From NCBI GenBank assembly GCA_031459765.1, contig JAVKHY010000003.1, positions 124,001-188,000 on the forward strand: 64,000 bases of DNA, read 5' to 3'. Made by a program: the position numbers and the translations under genes. Below the pieces are notes generated by a model. It was not told the DNA's origin. It was given only the letters and a program-made list of their open reading frames with translations, and searched no databases. Numbering within the stretch: position 1 is the first letter of the stretch; each line of letters begins with the position of its first letter. This DNA is from Armatimonadota bacterium (GTDB taxonomy: Bacteria; Sysuimicrobiota; Sysuimicrobiia; Sysuimicrobiales; Kaftiobacteriaceae). This document shows, in pieces, positions 34,843 through 45,438 of this stretch.

Positions 34843-35619
34843 ATGGGACTGCTCGTCTCCCGGGGCTTGACCAAGCGGTTCGGCGGCCTGGTGGCGATCA
34901 ACCAGCTCGACCTGGATGTCGCCGAGCGGAGCATCCACAGCGTGATCGGGCCCAACGGCGCGGGGAAGACCACCTTTTTCAACTGCGTGACGGGGTTCTA
35001 CCGGGCGGAGGAGGGAAGCATCGAGTTCGACGGCACGCCCCTGGAGGGGCTCAGTCCGGACCGGATCACCACGATGGGCATCGCCCGCACCTACCAGAAC
35101 ATCCGCCTCTTCGCCAACATGACAGCGATGGAGAACATCCTGGTGGGGATGCACCCGCACCTCACCTCGGGGTGGCTGGGCGCGATCCTGCGCACCCCCG
35201 CCACCGTGCAGGAGGAGCGCCTGGCCCACCAGCAGGCCCGGGAGCTCCTCCAGTTCGTCGGTCTGCGGGGCAAAGGCGACCTGCTGGCCAAGAACCTCCC
35301 CTACGGACTGCAGCGCCGGCTGGAGATCGCCCGGGCCCTGGCCTCCCGGCCCCGGTTGCTGCTCCTGGACGAGCCCACCGCCGGGATGAACCCGCGGGAG
35401 ACCATTGAGATGATGGCCTTCATCCGGCGGCTGCGCGACGAGCTGGGCATCACCATCGTCCTGATCGAGCACCAGATGCGGGTGGTGATGGGGATTTCCG
35501 ACCTGGTCACGGTGCTGGACTACGGAACCAAGATCTCCGAGGGCACGCCGAAAGAGGTGCAGAACGACCCGCGCGTCATCGAGGCCTACCTCGGCCGGCG
35601 GGGGGCGGTGGCGCACTGA
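34843..35619 (+). CDS. livG: Branched-chain amino-acid ABC transporter ATPase LivG
   Basis: This 258-residue ATPase has Walker A GPNGAGKTT, Q-loop TYQNIRLFANMTAMENILVG, a signature that reads LPYGLQRRLEIARAL in place of LSGGQ (normal for LivG), Walker B LLLLDEPTAGMNP and the switch His in LIEHQMRVVMG. It starts directly after the livM stop and its stop overlaps livF's start (TGATGG). Together with LivF it energises the importer. Confidence 0.94.
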   Translation: MGLLVSRGLTKRFGGLVAINQLDLDVAERSIHSVIGPNGAGKTTFFNCVTGFYRAEEGSIEFDGTPLEGLSPDRITTMGIARTYQNIRLFANMTAMENILVGMHPHLTSGWLGAILRTPATVQEERLAHQQARELLQFVGLRGKGDLLAKNLPYGLQRRLEIARALASRPRLLLLDEPTAGMNPRETIEMMAFIRRLRDELGITIVLIEHQMRVVMGISDLVTVLDYGTKISEGTPKEVQNDPRVIEAYLGRRGAVAH

Positions 35620-36329
35620 TGGCCCTGCTGGAAGTGGAGAACCTGCACGTCTACTACGGCCAGATCCATGCCCTGAAAGGGATCTCCCTCCGGGTCGATC
35701 AGGGCGAGATCGTGACGCTCATCGGCGCCAACGGCGCGGGGAAGAGCACGACCCTCAAGACCATCTCCGGGCTGCTCCGGCCGCGGGAAGGCCGGATGCG
35801 GCTGGGGGAGGAGGACCTGGGCGCCCTGCCTCCGCACGACATCGTGGCCAAAGGCGTGGTCCAGGTTCCCGAGGGCCGGCGGATCTTCGGCCGCCTGACC
35901 GTGATGGAGAACCTCCTGATGGGCGCCTACGCCCGGACGGACCGCGCGGGAATCGCCGCGGACCTGGAGCGGGTCTTCGCCCTCTTTCCCCGGTTGAAAG
36001 AGCGGCAGTCCCAGGTGGCGGGGACGCTCTCCGGCGGGGAGCAGCAGATGCTGGCCATCGGCCGGGGCCTGATGGGTGCGCCAAAGGTGCTGCTGCTGGA
36101 CGAGCCCTCCATGGGATTAGCCCCCGTCCTGGTGGAGCAGATCTTCGAGACCATCACCGATATCAACCGGCAGGGCACAACGATCCTGCTCGTGGAGCAG
36201 AACGCCTTCATGGCCCTCCAGGTCGCCCACCGGGGGTATGTGCTGCAGACCGGCGAGATTGCGCTGGCCGGGTCGGCCAAAGAGCTGCAGGCCAACGAGG
36301 AAGTGCGCAAGGCCTATCTCGGAGGATAG
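35619..36329 (+). CDS. livF: Branched-chain amino-acid ABC transporter ATPase LivF
   Basis: This 236-residue ATPase has Walker A GANGAGKST, Q-loop VPEGRRIFGRLTVMENLLMG (typical of LivF), signature LSGGEQQML, Walker B LLLDEPSMGLAP and LVEQNAFMAL. It is the last gene of the livKHMGF unit and converges on the sensor kinase gene with a 16-bp overlap of the 3' ends, so transcripts from both sides may interfere. Confidence 0.94.
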   Translation: MALLEVENLHVYYGQIHALKGISLRVDQGEIVTLIGANGAGKSTTLKTISGLLRPREGRMRLGEEDLGALPPHDIVAKGVVQVPEGRRIFGRLTVMENLLMGAYARTDRAGIAADLERVFALFPRLKERQSQVAGTLSGGEQQMLAIGRGLMGAPKVLLLDEPSMGLAPVLVEQIFETITDINRQGTTILLVEQNAFMALQVAHRGYVLQTGEIALAGSAKELQANEEVRKAYLGG

Positions 36330-38130
36330 CCGCCGACCGTCGGCTGATCTCCCGCCGACTGCGCCTGCTGGACCCCGGCGCCGCCCCAGGAGATCGGGAT
36401 CGTCACCGTGAAGGTCGTCCCCTCCTGGGGACGGCTGGTGACGCTGATCTGCCCGCCGTGCGCCTCCACGATGTGCTTGGCGATGGCCAGCCCCAGGCCT
36501 GTGCCGCCCGAGCCGCGCGTCCGCGAGCGGTCCGCCCGGTAGAAGCGTTCGAAGACGTGGGGCAGGTCTTCCGGCCTGATCCCCTGGCCGCTGTCGTGCA
36601 CCGCGATCTCCACGGCACCGTTCACCGGCCGGGCCCGGATCTCCACGCGCCCGCCGGGCGGCGTGTACTTCAGGGCGTTGTCCACCAGATTGGTAAAGAC
36701 CTGTTCCAGGCGGTCGGCGTCGGCGACAACGACCAACCCCGCCGGCAGGGACTGGATCAGGGTGAGCCGGGAGTGGTCGGCCAGGGGCCGCAACTTGTCC
36801 ACGGTGTGCGCGATCAGCTCGCCGAGGTCGACCGGCCTGGGGTTGAGGGTGACGCGCTTGCTCTCCAGGAGGGAGAGGTCGAGCAGGTCGTCCACCAGTT
36901 TGACCAGACGGTCGGTCTCGCTCTGGATGATGGAGAGGAACCGCCGTGCCGTGTCTTCGTCGCGCATGGCGCCGTCCAGCAGCGTCTCGACGAAGCCTTT
37001 GATCGAGGTCAGCGGCGTGCGCAGCTCGTGGGAGACGTTGGCCGTGAGCTCGCGACGCAGCCGTTCGGTCTGCCGCACCTCGGTGACGTCGCGCAGCACG
37101 GCCACGGCCCCGGTGATCTCGCCGTCGTGTCCCCGGACGGGGGCGCAGTGGGCCTCGATCACCCGGTCGCCCATCGCCCCCGGCGGGAGTTCCTCGGCCG
37201 TGACCCGCCCGCAGGCCGTCGCCTCGTGCAGCATGGCCGCCAGGCGCCGCTGGCCGAACACCGCCGCGGCGCTGCGGCCGAGGACCTCCTCGCGCCGCAC
37301 GCGCAAGAGCTCTTCGGCGCTGCGGTTGAGCACCGTGATCGCATCGCGGCGGTCGGTGGCGATGACCGCCTCCGTCATCGCGGCGACGATGGCCTCGATG
37401 CGATTGCGTTCGTCGGAGATGGCGGCGACGGTCTGCTCCAGCCGCCCGGCCATGGTGTTGAAGGTCCGTCCCAGGGCGGCCAGTTCGTCGGCCCCGTGCA
37501 CGGGCGCGCGGGTGGAGAGGTCGCCGGCGCTGATGCGCGACGCCGCCTCGCCCAGGGCCAGCAGCGGGCGAGTGATGCGGCGGGAGAGCCAGGCGCCGCC
37601 GACGACCGCCGCGATCAGCCCCAGCACCATCGCCCCCAGCAGCGCCGGCGCCGTCTTCTGGAGCTGGCGGAAGACCCAGGCCCGCGGCGCGGAGACGTGC
37701 ACGACGCCGACGACCTTCCCGTCCCGGTCGAGGATGGGCGCCGCGGCGTACACGCGCCTTATCCCCTGGGGGTCGGCACGGACGGCCTGCGCTTCCTCGC
37801 CGGCGAAGGCGGCGGTGATCTCGGGCGCGGAGGGGTCGACGGCTCCCCCGGGCGACCGTCCCGTGGCATCCAGCAGGGCGATGGTCGCATCCTTCCGCCA
37901 ACGCAGCTGCTGGACCATGGTCTGCAGTTGGGGCAGGTCCTGGCCCGGATCCTCGGCGTACTCGCGCATCATCAACGAGATCAGCTTGGCCTGGGTGGCC
38001 ACGACGTAGGCGTAGGTGTTGACGTACTGTCGCTCCAGGGCCCGGACCATGTAGGCCGTGAAGATGACCAGGACCAGGAAGACCAGCAGCAGATGGCTCC
38101 CCGTGATGTGCCAGCGGATGGAGCGTCGCA

Positions 38131-38131
<1 letters not shown>
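36314..38131 (-). CDS. PhoR-like sensor histidine kinase with PAS domain
   Basis: This 605-residue kinase has a transmembrane helix (about residues 9-31), an extracytoplasmic domain (about 32-150) and a second helix (about 157-180). HAMP (about 182-235) and a PAS domain (about 245-350) precede HisKA, with the phosphorylated His in VSHELRTPLTSIKG (about 367). HATPase_c follows with NLVDNALKYT, DSGQGI and GLGLAIAKHI. The layout matches PhoR/WalK kinases. It is the last gene of a four-gene minus-strand operon; its start overlaps the regulator's stop by one base. The signal may be phosphate or envelope state. Confidence 0.9.
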
Positions 38132-38843
<712 letters not shown>

Positions 38844-38847
<4 letters not shown>

Positions 38848-39248
38848 ATCACCCTCCGTATCTCGCCGCCCAGATAGGCGGTGATGGCGATCAGGACGGC
38901 GCCCAGGCCGGCCAGGGCCACCGCCACTCCCCCGGCCGGGCCCCGCTTCCGCCAGCGCAGGAGGAAGATCCCCGCATATACCGCGGTGACGACGTAGGCC
39001 AGCAGGCTGTGGGTTCGGTGCCGGTCGATGAAGGTCTGGCCGACGCCCTGCGCTCGGAGCGGGAGGTAGTCGACAAAGCCCGTGATGATCGCCCCCACGG
39101 CACCCAGCACCCCCAATCCGATGAGGTAGCGCGAGGCGGTGGCGTAGAACCGGTCGGACGTCCTCAGAGAGAGCAGGTCGAACAGGAAGCTCGTCAGCCA
39201 CAGCGCCACGGGGAAATGGACGAGGAGCGGGTGGACGAGAAACGGCAT
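38844..39248 (-). CDS. DUF2231-type four-helix membrane protein
   Basis: This 134-residue protein begins MPFLVHPLLVHFPVALWLTS, the HP..VHFP signature of DUF2231, and has four hydrophobic helices with histidines at the membrane edges (VHPLLVHFP, DRHRTHSLLAY) that could bind heme or metal. Homologues are often linked to cytochrome or redox systems. It directly adjoins the upstream secreted-protein gene (tag/atg) and overlaps the regulator gene, so all are co-expressed. Confidence 0.8.
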
Positions 39249-39728
39249 CTAGCGCAGCCCGTCCATGACGATCTGCAGCAGGGCGGCCACCCCGCGGGCC
39301 GCATTCTGCACCGCAGCGAGGTTCCCGCTCTTCACCCCCGCCGCGGCCAGCTCATCGGCGGCCTCCAGGACGATCATCACCGAGGCGGCGTTCCGCTCCC
39401 CCTTGATATCGGTCAGAATGCCGTCGCCCTGGCCCTGGCAGACGTGCCCCCAGGAACCGTTGAAGTTCTTCCCCTTCGTCCCCTCGATGCAGTTCAAGGC
39501 GTGGCCGAGGTGGGTCACCGCCGCGGCCGCAGCCTGGGAGGCCGCCGAGTTCTTCGCGTGCTCGATGGCCGTCCGCAGCTGCCCGGCCGCTTTGTTCCCC
39601 GCCTGGGCGGGCGGGCCGTAGTCGCCGCCCCCGCTTCCGCCGTACTGCCCCAGGGCCGCCGCCCCGGCCACCCCCACGAGCAGTCCCGCCGCCACGAGTA
39701 CCGCCGGTATCCGCCTCACCCTCCTCAC
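39249..39728 (-). CDS. Secreted Ala-rich helical protein of unknown function
   Basis: From GTG 39728 the product is about 159 residues; an ATG at 39779 would add 17 residues. It has a basic start and a signal-like helix (AVLVAAGLLVGVAGAAALG), then a Gly/Tyr-rich patch (GQYGGSGGGDYGPP) and a helical domain with two cysteines (NCIEGTKGKNFNGSWGHVCQGQGDG), plausibly a disulfide. A TATGAT -10 at 39743-39738 lies just before GTG 39728, which favours the shorter start. It is the first gene of the operon that ends with the sensor kinase; an extracytoplasmic sensor-partner role is inferred. Confidence 0.6.
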   Translation of the reverse strand: MRRVRRIPAVLVAAGLLVGVAGAAALGQYGGSGGGDYGPPAQAGNKAAGQLRTAIEHAKNSAASQAAAAAVTHLGHALNCIEGTKGKNFNGSWGHVCQGQGDGILTDIKGERNAASVMIVLEAADELAAAGVKSGNLAAVQNAARGVAALLQIVMDGLR

Positions 39729-39802
39729 CTTCCCCCTATCATATGACTTCGCCGCCCCCTCGGGCCGCGCCACCTGCATACGCCACCCGTCGGCCTCCGG
39801 GT

Positions 39803-39830
39803 GTCACAGGAGGGTAACGGAGATGTAAAC
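39803..39830. promoter_or_regulatory. Three-repeat, 11-bp-phased operator-like array near the PhoB/PhoR operon
   Basis: GTCACA, GTAACG and GTAAAC begin at 39803, 39814 and 39825, exactly 11 bp apart. On the minus strand these read GTTTAC, CGTTAC and TGTGAC. The array lies between the divergent operons at 39728 and 39879. Spacing is that of PhoB/OmpR-family sites, and the sequence differs from the TTAAC repeats of the copper island, suggesting a different regulator, most likely the one at 38131. Confidence 0.45.
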
Positions 39831-39878
39831 GCCGCCGGCAAGGAAGCTCTTCCAGGGCGTCGAAGGCGATGAATCGTC

Positions 39879-41582
39879 ATGCCCGACGACGTGCTGTTTC
39901 CTCCGCCCCCGACCCCCGAAGCCATCGAGTGGCCGGGCAGCGCCATCGGCGCCGGCAACTGCATCACCCGCACGAAGACCCGGACCGCCGTCTTCGACAA
40001 AGCCATCGATCGGATCGAGGGGCGCCGGGATGCCCTCGTCGGCGCCGCGGTGGCCCACATCACCCGACGGGCCGGCCGGGAGCCGCTGTACCGGCACGAT
40101 GTCGTGATCCACGGCGTTCGGGTGCGGGTCACGACGAACTCTCCCCATCTCTACGACTTCTGGGTGGACAACTGGTACGGGGTGGAGGAATGGCAGGCCG
40201 CCACCGGCCGGCGTCCGCCCCGCGATCCGCAGATCACGGTCTACGCCCTGGGCGGAGTCGCCGACCAACAGGAAGCCGCGTACTACAGCCGCAAGACGAA
40301 TACCATCGTCTTCTTCAATACGGCCTACTACGGCCAGCTGAAGTCCTGGGTGCTGGGCGCGGTAGGACGGGTGCTGGCCGAGGAGTACGGGATCCACTCC
40401 ATCCACGGCGCCTGCGTGGAGGTGGACGGTCGGGGCGTGCTGTACATCGCCCCCACCGGGACGGGGAAGAGCACCTCCTCCTACGGATTGATGGCCCATC
40501 CGCGGACGCGCTTCCACTCCGATGACTGGGTCTACGTGCGGTACACCTACGCCCTCCGGGACGGGCGCCGCCTGCATCCCGTGGCCGTGCGCCCGGCGCA
40601 GGGGAGCGAGGTGCGGGGCTACCAGGTGTTCCGGTGGCTGGCGCGGCAGGGTGCGGAGCGCACCGACGCCACCGTGTACGGGCTCGACCTGGAGCACCGG
40701 GAGGTGGCGGTGCCGGTGCGGGCCCTGGACCTCGAGGCCCCCGTGGAAGCCTACGCCTATACCTCGGAGAAGATCTTCTACCTGCGGACCAACCTGGTGG
40801 AGAACTTTCCGCTGGCCGCAATGGAGATGCTGCGCTCCAAGATGGAGAACGTGCCCGAGATCACCCCGGCCTTTCTGCAGCGCCGCGACCCGGCGCTGGA
40901 GGATCTGGTGGAGGCCATCCGCCGGGAAGGGGGTGCGGTCTCCGAGTTCTTCGCCGACACGTCGCGGGACCAGCTCAAGCGGCTGCTGGGCCGGCTGATC
41001 GCTTTCGACAACGCCCGGGCGATGCTGGACATCGCCCGGGTCCTGCCGCCCGAGCGGGTCTTTACCCGCCCCCTGGAGCCCGCGCGGCTGTCCACCGTCT
41101 TCCTGCTGCGGCGCGACAGCGCCGACGCGACGGTGGCGGAGCGGCTGACGCTGGGGGCCTTCATGTCCGCGTTGCTGATCGGGGAGACGCCGGAGAAGAA
41201 ACGGGAGATCGCCTATAACGCCTACCGGGCCGTGGACGACGAGGAAGAGAAACTCTACATCCTCGGCCTGGAGCACGAGGCCGGAGGAGGCGAGGTGTTC
41301 CGGGTGTTCGAGCGGCGGCAGGATGTTCCGGAGACCCTGCGGGAAGAGTTCGAGCTGTTCCGGGTCATGCACGGCAGCTGCGCAACCTACGGCCTGAACA
41401 CGATCCTCACCGCCGACCCCCGGGTGCGGGACCGCAAGGAGGCGGTGGCCCTCACGATGCGTCTCATCGCCGTCCTGATCGAGCACCAGCCCCAGACCCT
41501 GCGGCTGACCCTGGACGACTATCGGCCCTTCCTGGCCGCATCGCCCCTGCGCCCCGTGCCCTCCCCGTACCCCGCGACATAG
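39879..41582 (+). CDS. Large HprK/PEPCK-superfamily P-loop protein of unknown function
   Basis: This 567-residue soluble protein has a Walker A loop, APTGTGKSTSS (about residue 190), preceded by HGACVEVDGRGVLYI and followed about 25 residues later by FHSDDWVYV. This arrangement (strand, P-loop, then acidic pair) belongs to the HPr kinase/PEP-carboxykinase fold. It is longer than HprK (about 310) and lacks the HprK signature and PEPCK substrate motifs. The N-terminal 150 residues (including LYDFWVDNWYGVEEWQAATG) and the C-terminal 300 are not recognised. It could phosphorylate a protein or small molecule. No HPr or PTS gene is nearby. Confidence 0.6.
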   Translation: MPDDVLFPPPPTPEAIEWPGSAIGAGNCITRTKTRTAVFDKAIDRIEGRRDALVGAAVAHITRRAGREPLYRHDVVIHGVRVRVTTNSPHLYDFWVDNWYGVEEWQAATGRRPPRDPQITVYALGGVADQQEAAYYSRKTNTIVFFNTAYYGQLKSWVLGAVGRVLAEEYGIHSIHGACVEVDGRGVLYIAPTGTGKSTSSYGLMAHPRTRFHSDDWVYVRYTYALRDGRRLHPVAVRPAQGSEVRGYQVFRWLARQGAERTDATVYGLDLEHREVAVPVRALDLEAPVEAYAYTSEKIFYLRTNLVENFPLAAMEMLRSKMENVPEITPAFLQRRDPALEDLVEAIRREGGAVSEFFADTSRDQLKRLLGRLIAFDNARAMLDIARVLPPERVFTRPLEPARLSTVFLLRRDSADATVAERLTLGAFMSALLIGETPEKKREIAYNAYRAVDDEEEKLYILGLEHEAGGGEVFRVFERRQDVPETLREEFELFRVMHGSCATYGLNTILTADPRVRDRKEAVALTMRLIAVLIEHQPQTLRLTLDDYRPFLAASPLRPVPSPYPAT

Positions 41583-41605
41583 AATGGAGGACGGGAGGGT
41601 CTCCG

Positions 41606-42802
41606 ATGGCTGAGCGCACGACCATCCGCGATCCGCTGGCGTACCTGGACGACGAACTGCGGGACCTCAGAGCACGTGGGTTGTTCCGCTGGCCCCGACT
41701 GCTGGAGGGCCCGCAGGAGCCCGTGGCCCGGTACGACGGCGTCGAGGTGATCAACCTCTGTTCCAACAACTACCTGGGGCTGGCCAACCACCCCGCGTTG
41801 AAGGACGCGGCGCGGCGGGCCCTGGACGCACTGGGGGTGGGCTCCGGCGCGGTGCGGACCATCGCCGGGAACATGGCCATTCACCGCCAGGTGGAGGAGG
41901 AGCTGGCCCGCTTCAAGCACACCGAGGCCACCCTGCTCTACCAGTCGGGGTTCACGGCCAACGCCGGGACGGTCAGCGCCATCCTGGGCAAAGAGGACGT
42001 GATCGTGAGCGACGAGCTGAACCACGCCAGCATCATCGACGGCGCACGGCTGTCGGGGGCGACGAAGAAGATCTACCCCCACAAGGATGTCGCCGCGGCC
42101 CGGAGGTTGCTGGAGGAGTCCCGAGGCGCCCGCCACATCCTGTTGATCACCGACGGGGTGTTCAGCATGGACGGCGACATCGCCCCCCTGCCCGATCTGG
42201 TCCGGCTGGCCGAGGAGTTCGGCGCGATCATGATGGTTGACGATGCCCACGCCAGCGGCGTGCTCGGACGCGCCGGGCGGGGGACGGTGGACCACTTCGG
42301 CCTCCACGGTCGTGTCCACATCCAGGTCGGCACGCTGTCCAAAGCCTTTGCCTGCCAGGGGGGCTATGTGGCCGGCAGTCGGACTCTCGTCGATTACCTG
42401 ATCCACCGGGCGCGCCCGCTGCTGTTCAGCACCTCCCACCCCCCGGCGGTGGCGGCGACGGCCCTGGCCGCGGTCCGGCTCGTGCAACAGCAGCCCGAAC
42501 TCATCGACAGACTGTGGGAAAACACCCGCTTCTTCAAGCAGGGCCTCGCGCAGCTCGGCTTCGACACGGGGATGAGCGAAACGCCCATTACCCCGGTGAT
42601 CGTGGGCGAGGAGCGACGCGCCATGGAGCTCTCCGACCGGCTCTTCGCCCTGGGCGTCTTTGCCCTCGGGATCGCCTTCCCCACCGTCCCGCGGGGCAAG
42701 GCGCGCGTCCGGACCATCGTCACCGCCGGCCACACCACGGAGCACCTGCGGCGGGCCCTGGACGCCTTCGAGCGCGCCGGGCGGGAGCTGCACCTGATTT
42801 GA
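41606..42802 (+). CDS. Glycine C-acetyltransferase / 8-amino-7-oxononanoate synthase family (Kbl/BioF)
   Basis: This 398-residue PLP enzyme of the alpha-oxoamine synthase family condenses an acyl-CoA with glycine or alanine. Landmarks: NLCSNNYLGLANHP, GSGAVRTIAGNMAIHRQVEEELA, DELNHASIIDGARLSG, MVDDAHASGVLGRAGRG and the PLP lysine in VGTLSKAFACQGGY. Sequence resembles Kbl more than BioF, but with no tdh or bio genes adjacent, the substrate is uncertain. It starts 24 bp after the P-loop protein and is followed by moeA after 5 bp, so it may be in the same unit. Confidence 0.9.
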   Translation: MAERTTIRDPLAYLDDELRDLRARGLFRWPRLLEGPQEPVARYDGVEVINLCSNNYLGLANHPALKDAARRALDALGVGSGAVRTIAGNMAIHRQVEEELARFKHTEATLLYQSGFTANAGTVSAILGKEDVIVSDELNHASIIDGARLSGATKKIYPHKDVAAARRLLEESRGARHILLITDGVFSMDGDIAPLPDLVRLAEEFGAIMMVDDAHASGVLGRAGRGTVDHFGLHGRVHIQVGTLSKAFACQGGYVAGSRTLVDYLIHRARPLLFSTSHPPAVAATALAAVRLVQQQPELIDRLWENTRFFKQGLAQLGFDTGMSETPITPVIVGEERRAMELSDRLFALGVFALGIAFPTVPRGKARVRTIVTAGHTTEHLRRALDAFERAGRELHLI

Positions 42803-42807
42803 GGGCC

Positions 42808-44043
42808 ATGAAGACCTTCCAGCAGCTGCTGAGCCCTGCCGAGGCCCGGGCGGCGTTCGCTCGGGTCTACACGCCTCGCCCGCTGGGCGCGGAGCGGGTG
42901 GAGCTCCTGAGGGCCTACGGCCGCGTCCTTGCCGAGGAGATCCGCGCCGCCACCGACCTGCCGGCCTTCGACCGCTCGACGGTGGACGGCTATGCAGTAC
43001 GGGCCGCGGATACGGCGGAGGCCTCCCGGGGCGCGCCGGTGCCGCTGGTCGTCGCTGGCGAGGTCTCCATGGGCCGTCCGGCTCCGGTGCAGGTGGGCCG
43101 CGGGCAGGCGGTGCGCATCCCGACCGGCGGCGCGATCCCCGCCGGCGCCGACGCCGTCGTCATGCAGGAGCATACCGTGCGCAGGGACGGGACGGTGTAT
43201 GTGGAGCGCCCGGTGGCGCCGGGGGAGAATCTGGTGCGCCGGGGGGAGGATGTGCGGGCGGGCGAGGTGGTGCTGGCGCGGGGCCGGCGTCTGCGTCCCC
43301 AGGACCTCGGGCTGCTCGCCGGGTTGGGCCGGGCCGCGGTCGAGGTGTTCCTGCGTCCGCGCGTCGCCGTGGTCGTTACCGGGGACGAGCTGCTTCCCCC
43401 CGGGGCCGCCGCGGGCGAGGGCCAGATCTATGACATGAACACCTACACCCTGGCCGGCCTGATCGAGGCCGCGGGGGGGCTGCCCGTCTGCTGCGGGATC
43501 GTCGGCGACAACCTGCAACTGGTCGTCGAGCGCGCGCGGAGCGCCCACCGGAGTGCGGACGCCGTCATCCTGGCCGGCGGGAGTTCGGTGGGCGAGCGGG
43601 ACGTCGTCGCCGACGCCATCGCGGCGCTGGGCGATCCGGGAATCGTCGTCCACGGGATCGCCATCCGTCCCGGGAAGCCCACCGTCCTGGCCGTGGCCGA
43701 CGGGAAGCCGGTCTTCGGGCTTCCGGGCAACGTCGTCTCGGCCATGGTGATCTTCGACCAGTTCGTCCGGCCGGTCGTGGAGGCGCTGGCCGGCGCGGAG
43801 ACCCCGCCGACCGTAGGTCGCCTCGTCTGCGCCCGGCTGGCCGCCACGCTGCGCGCCGGGGATCGCGAGGATCACGTGCGCGTCACGCTCGAGGTCCGGG
43901 AAGGCACGCTGTGGGCCACGCCCCTGCCCGGCGGTTCGGCGATCATCACCTCCATGGTGCGCGCCGACGGGGTGGTGGTCGTGCCGGCCGGCGCCGCGCT
44001 GGCCGCGGGCCAGGAGGTCGAGGTGCGGCTCTTTGGCCCCTAG
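42808..44043 (+). CDS. moeA: Molybdopterin molybdenumtransferase MoeA
   Basis: This 411-residue enzyme inserts molybdate into adenylylated molybdopterin. Landmarks: [77 protein letters not shown] and [13 protein letters not shown] with [11 protein letters not shown], covering domains I-IV. ATG 42808 lies 5 bp after the Kbl-like gene. moaC begins inside its last codons (TTG 44033) and mog follows, forming a small molybdenum-cofactor operon. Confidence 0.94.
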   Translation: MKTFQQLLSPAEARAAFARVYTPRPLGAERVELLRAYGRVLAEEIRAATDLPAFDRSTVDGYAVRAADTAEASRGAPVPLVVAGEVSMGRPAPVQVGRGQAVRIPTGGAIPAGADAVVMQEHTVRRDGTVYVERPVAPGENLVRRGEDVRAGEVVLARGRRLRPQDLGLLAGLGRAAVEVFLRPRVAVVVTGDELLPPGAAAGEGQIYDMNTYTLAGLIEAAGGLPVCCGIVGDNLQLVVERARSAHRSADAVILAGGSSVGERDVVADAIAALGDPGIVVHGIAIRPGKPTVLAVADGKPVFGLPGNVVSAMVIFDQFVRPVVEALAGAETPPTVGRLVCARLAATLRAGDREDHVRVTLEVREGTLWATPLPGGSAIITSMVRADGVVVVPAGAALAAGQEVEVRLFGP

Positions 44044-44521
44044 GCTGACGCACGTGGACCGGCAGGGCCGGGCCCGCATGGTCGACGTCACCTCGAAGCC
44101 CGAGACGCCCCGCACGGCCGTGGCCCGCGCCGAGGTGCGGATGAAACCGCAGACGGTGCGGCTGATCAAACAGAACCGGCTGGCCAAGGGAGACGTATTG
44201 GCCGTGGCTCAGGTGGGCGCTGTCGGGGCGGCGAAGCGCACCGACGAACTGATTCCGATGGCCCATCCGCTCCCCCTGACCGGCGTCCAGGTGCGGTTTA
44301 CGCTGGACGAGCGGAGGGGGCGGGTCGGCATCGAGGCGGAGGCCTCGACGGTGGCGCGGACGGGGGTGGAGATGGAGGCTCTGGTGGCAGCGAGCGTGGC
44401 GGCGCTGACGATCTACGACATGTGCAAGGCCGTGGACCGCGCCATGACCATCGACCGCATTCGCCTGGTGCGCAAGAGCGGCGGCCGCAGCGGAGAGTTC
44501 CGCCGCCCGGGGGAGACGTGA
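44033..44521 (+). CDS. moaC: Cyclic pyranopterin monophosphate synthase MoaC
   Basis: This 162-residue enzyme acts with MoaA to make cyclic pyranopterin monophosphate. It has [54 protein letters not shown] (active-site His and Lys) and [25 protein letters not shown]. The likely start is TTG 44033, overlapping moeA by 11 bp; a GTG at 44054 would cut the conserved LTHVD. No moaA is in the window. mog overlaps by 4 bp. Confidence 0.93.
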   Translation: MAPRLTHVDRQGRARMVDVTSKPETPRTAVARAEVRMKPQTVRLIKQNRLAKGDVLAVAQVGAVGAAKRTDELIPMAHPLPLTGVQVRFTLDERRGRVGIEAEASTVARTGVEMEALVAASVAALTIYDMCKAVDRAMTIDRIRLVRKSGGRSGEFRRPGET

Positions 44522-45036
44522 GCGCGGAATTGCGGGGCGCCAGGGTCGCCGTGCTGACCCTCAGCGACAGCATCGCCGGGGGGAGGCACGAGGACCGCAG
44601 CGGCGAGCTCATCGCGGAGACGATCCGCCGCCACGGCGGGGAGGTCGTGGCCCGCGACGTCCTCCCCGACGACCAGCACCGCATCGCCGCCCGGCTGCGC
44701 GCCTATGCCGACGATCTGGGGGCGGATCTCGTGCTCACCACCGGAGGCAGCGGGGTGGCCCCGCGGGACGTGACACCCGAAGCGACCCTGCAGGTGGTGG
44801 ACCGGCTGGTGCCGGGGCTGGTCGAGGCGGCGCGCCTTCAGACGCTGGCCAAGACGCCGCTGGCCATGATCTCGCGGGGCGTGGCCGGTATCCGCCGGCG
44901 GACCCTGATCGTCAATCTCCCGGGCAGTCCCCGGGCCGTCCAGGAGTGGCTTGAGGTCGTCCTCCCGGCGCTGGGGCACGCCGTGGACCTGCTGCGCGGT
45001 CGCTCCGGCCCGTGGGGGGAGCCGCACACACCGTGA
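44518..45036 (+). CDS. mog: Molybdopterin adenylyltransferase (MogA/MoaB family)
   Basis: This 172-residue protein activates molybdopterin by adenylylation before MoeA adds molybdenum. It has [40 protein letters not shown] (the TGGTG-like loop) and [22 protein letters not shown] 44518 overlaps moaC by 4 bp and its stop overlaps the thioesterase GTG, so the whole set is coupled. Confidence 0.92.
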   Translation: MSAELRGARVAVLTLSDSIAGGRHEDRSGELIAETIRRHGGEVVARDVLPDDQHRIAARLRAYADDLGADLVLTTGGSGVAPRDVTPEATLQVVDRLVPGLVEAARLQTLAKTPLAMISRGVAGIRRRTLIVNLPGSPRAVQEWLEVVLPALGHAVDLLRGRSGPWGEPHTP

Positions 45037-45434
45037 GGGATGCCTCCCGCTGCTTCGTCTGCGGTCCCGACAACCCGATCGGCCTGAAGCTGCGCTTTAC
45101 CCGGCTGGGGGAGGGGGTCCGGGCGGAGTTCACGCCGTCCGACCTGCACGTGGGCTACGAGGGGCTGGTCCATGGCGGGATCATCGCTGCGCTCATCGAC
45201 GATGCTCTGGCCAACATCTGGTTTGCGCGCGGGCAGGAGGCCCTGACGGCCAAGATTGAGGTCCGGTTTCGTCGCGAGGTGCGGCCCGGAGAGCGGCTGG
45301 TCGTCACGGCGCACCCGACGGGGTCGAAGGCGGGCCTGGCGACCGCGCGGGCCGAGGTGGTCCGGACGGACGGCGACGTGGTGGCCGAAGGGACGGGCCT
45401 GCTCGCCGTGAAGCGCGACCGCAGCGCGGGGTGA
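45033..45434 (+). CDS. Hotdog-fold thioesterase (PaaI-like)
   Basis: This 133-residue protein starts at GTG 45033 with CFVCGPDNPIGLKLRF (a CxxC typical of one PaaI-like subgroup) and has HVGYEGLVHGGIIAALIDDALAN, whose HGG and Asp are catalytic in acyl-CoA thioesterases, then ALTAKIEVRFRREVRPGERL. It probably hydrolyses an acyl-CoA of unknown chain. It is coupled to mog by overlap although its role in that pathway is not obvious. Confidence 0.85.
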   Translation: MRDASRCFVCGPDNPIGLKLRFTRLGEGVRAEFTPSDLHVGYEGLVHGGIIAALIDDALANIWFARGQEALTAKIEVRFRREVRPGERLVVTAHPTGSKAGLATARAEVVRTDGDVVAEGTGLLAVKRDRSAG

Positions 45435-45438
45435 TGGG

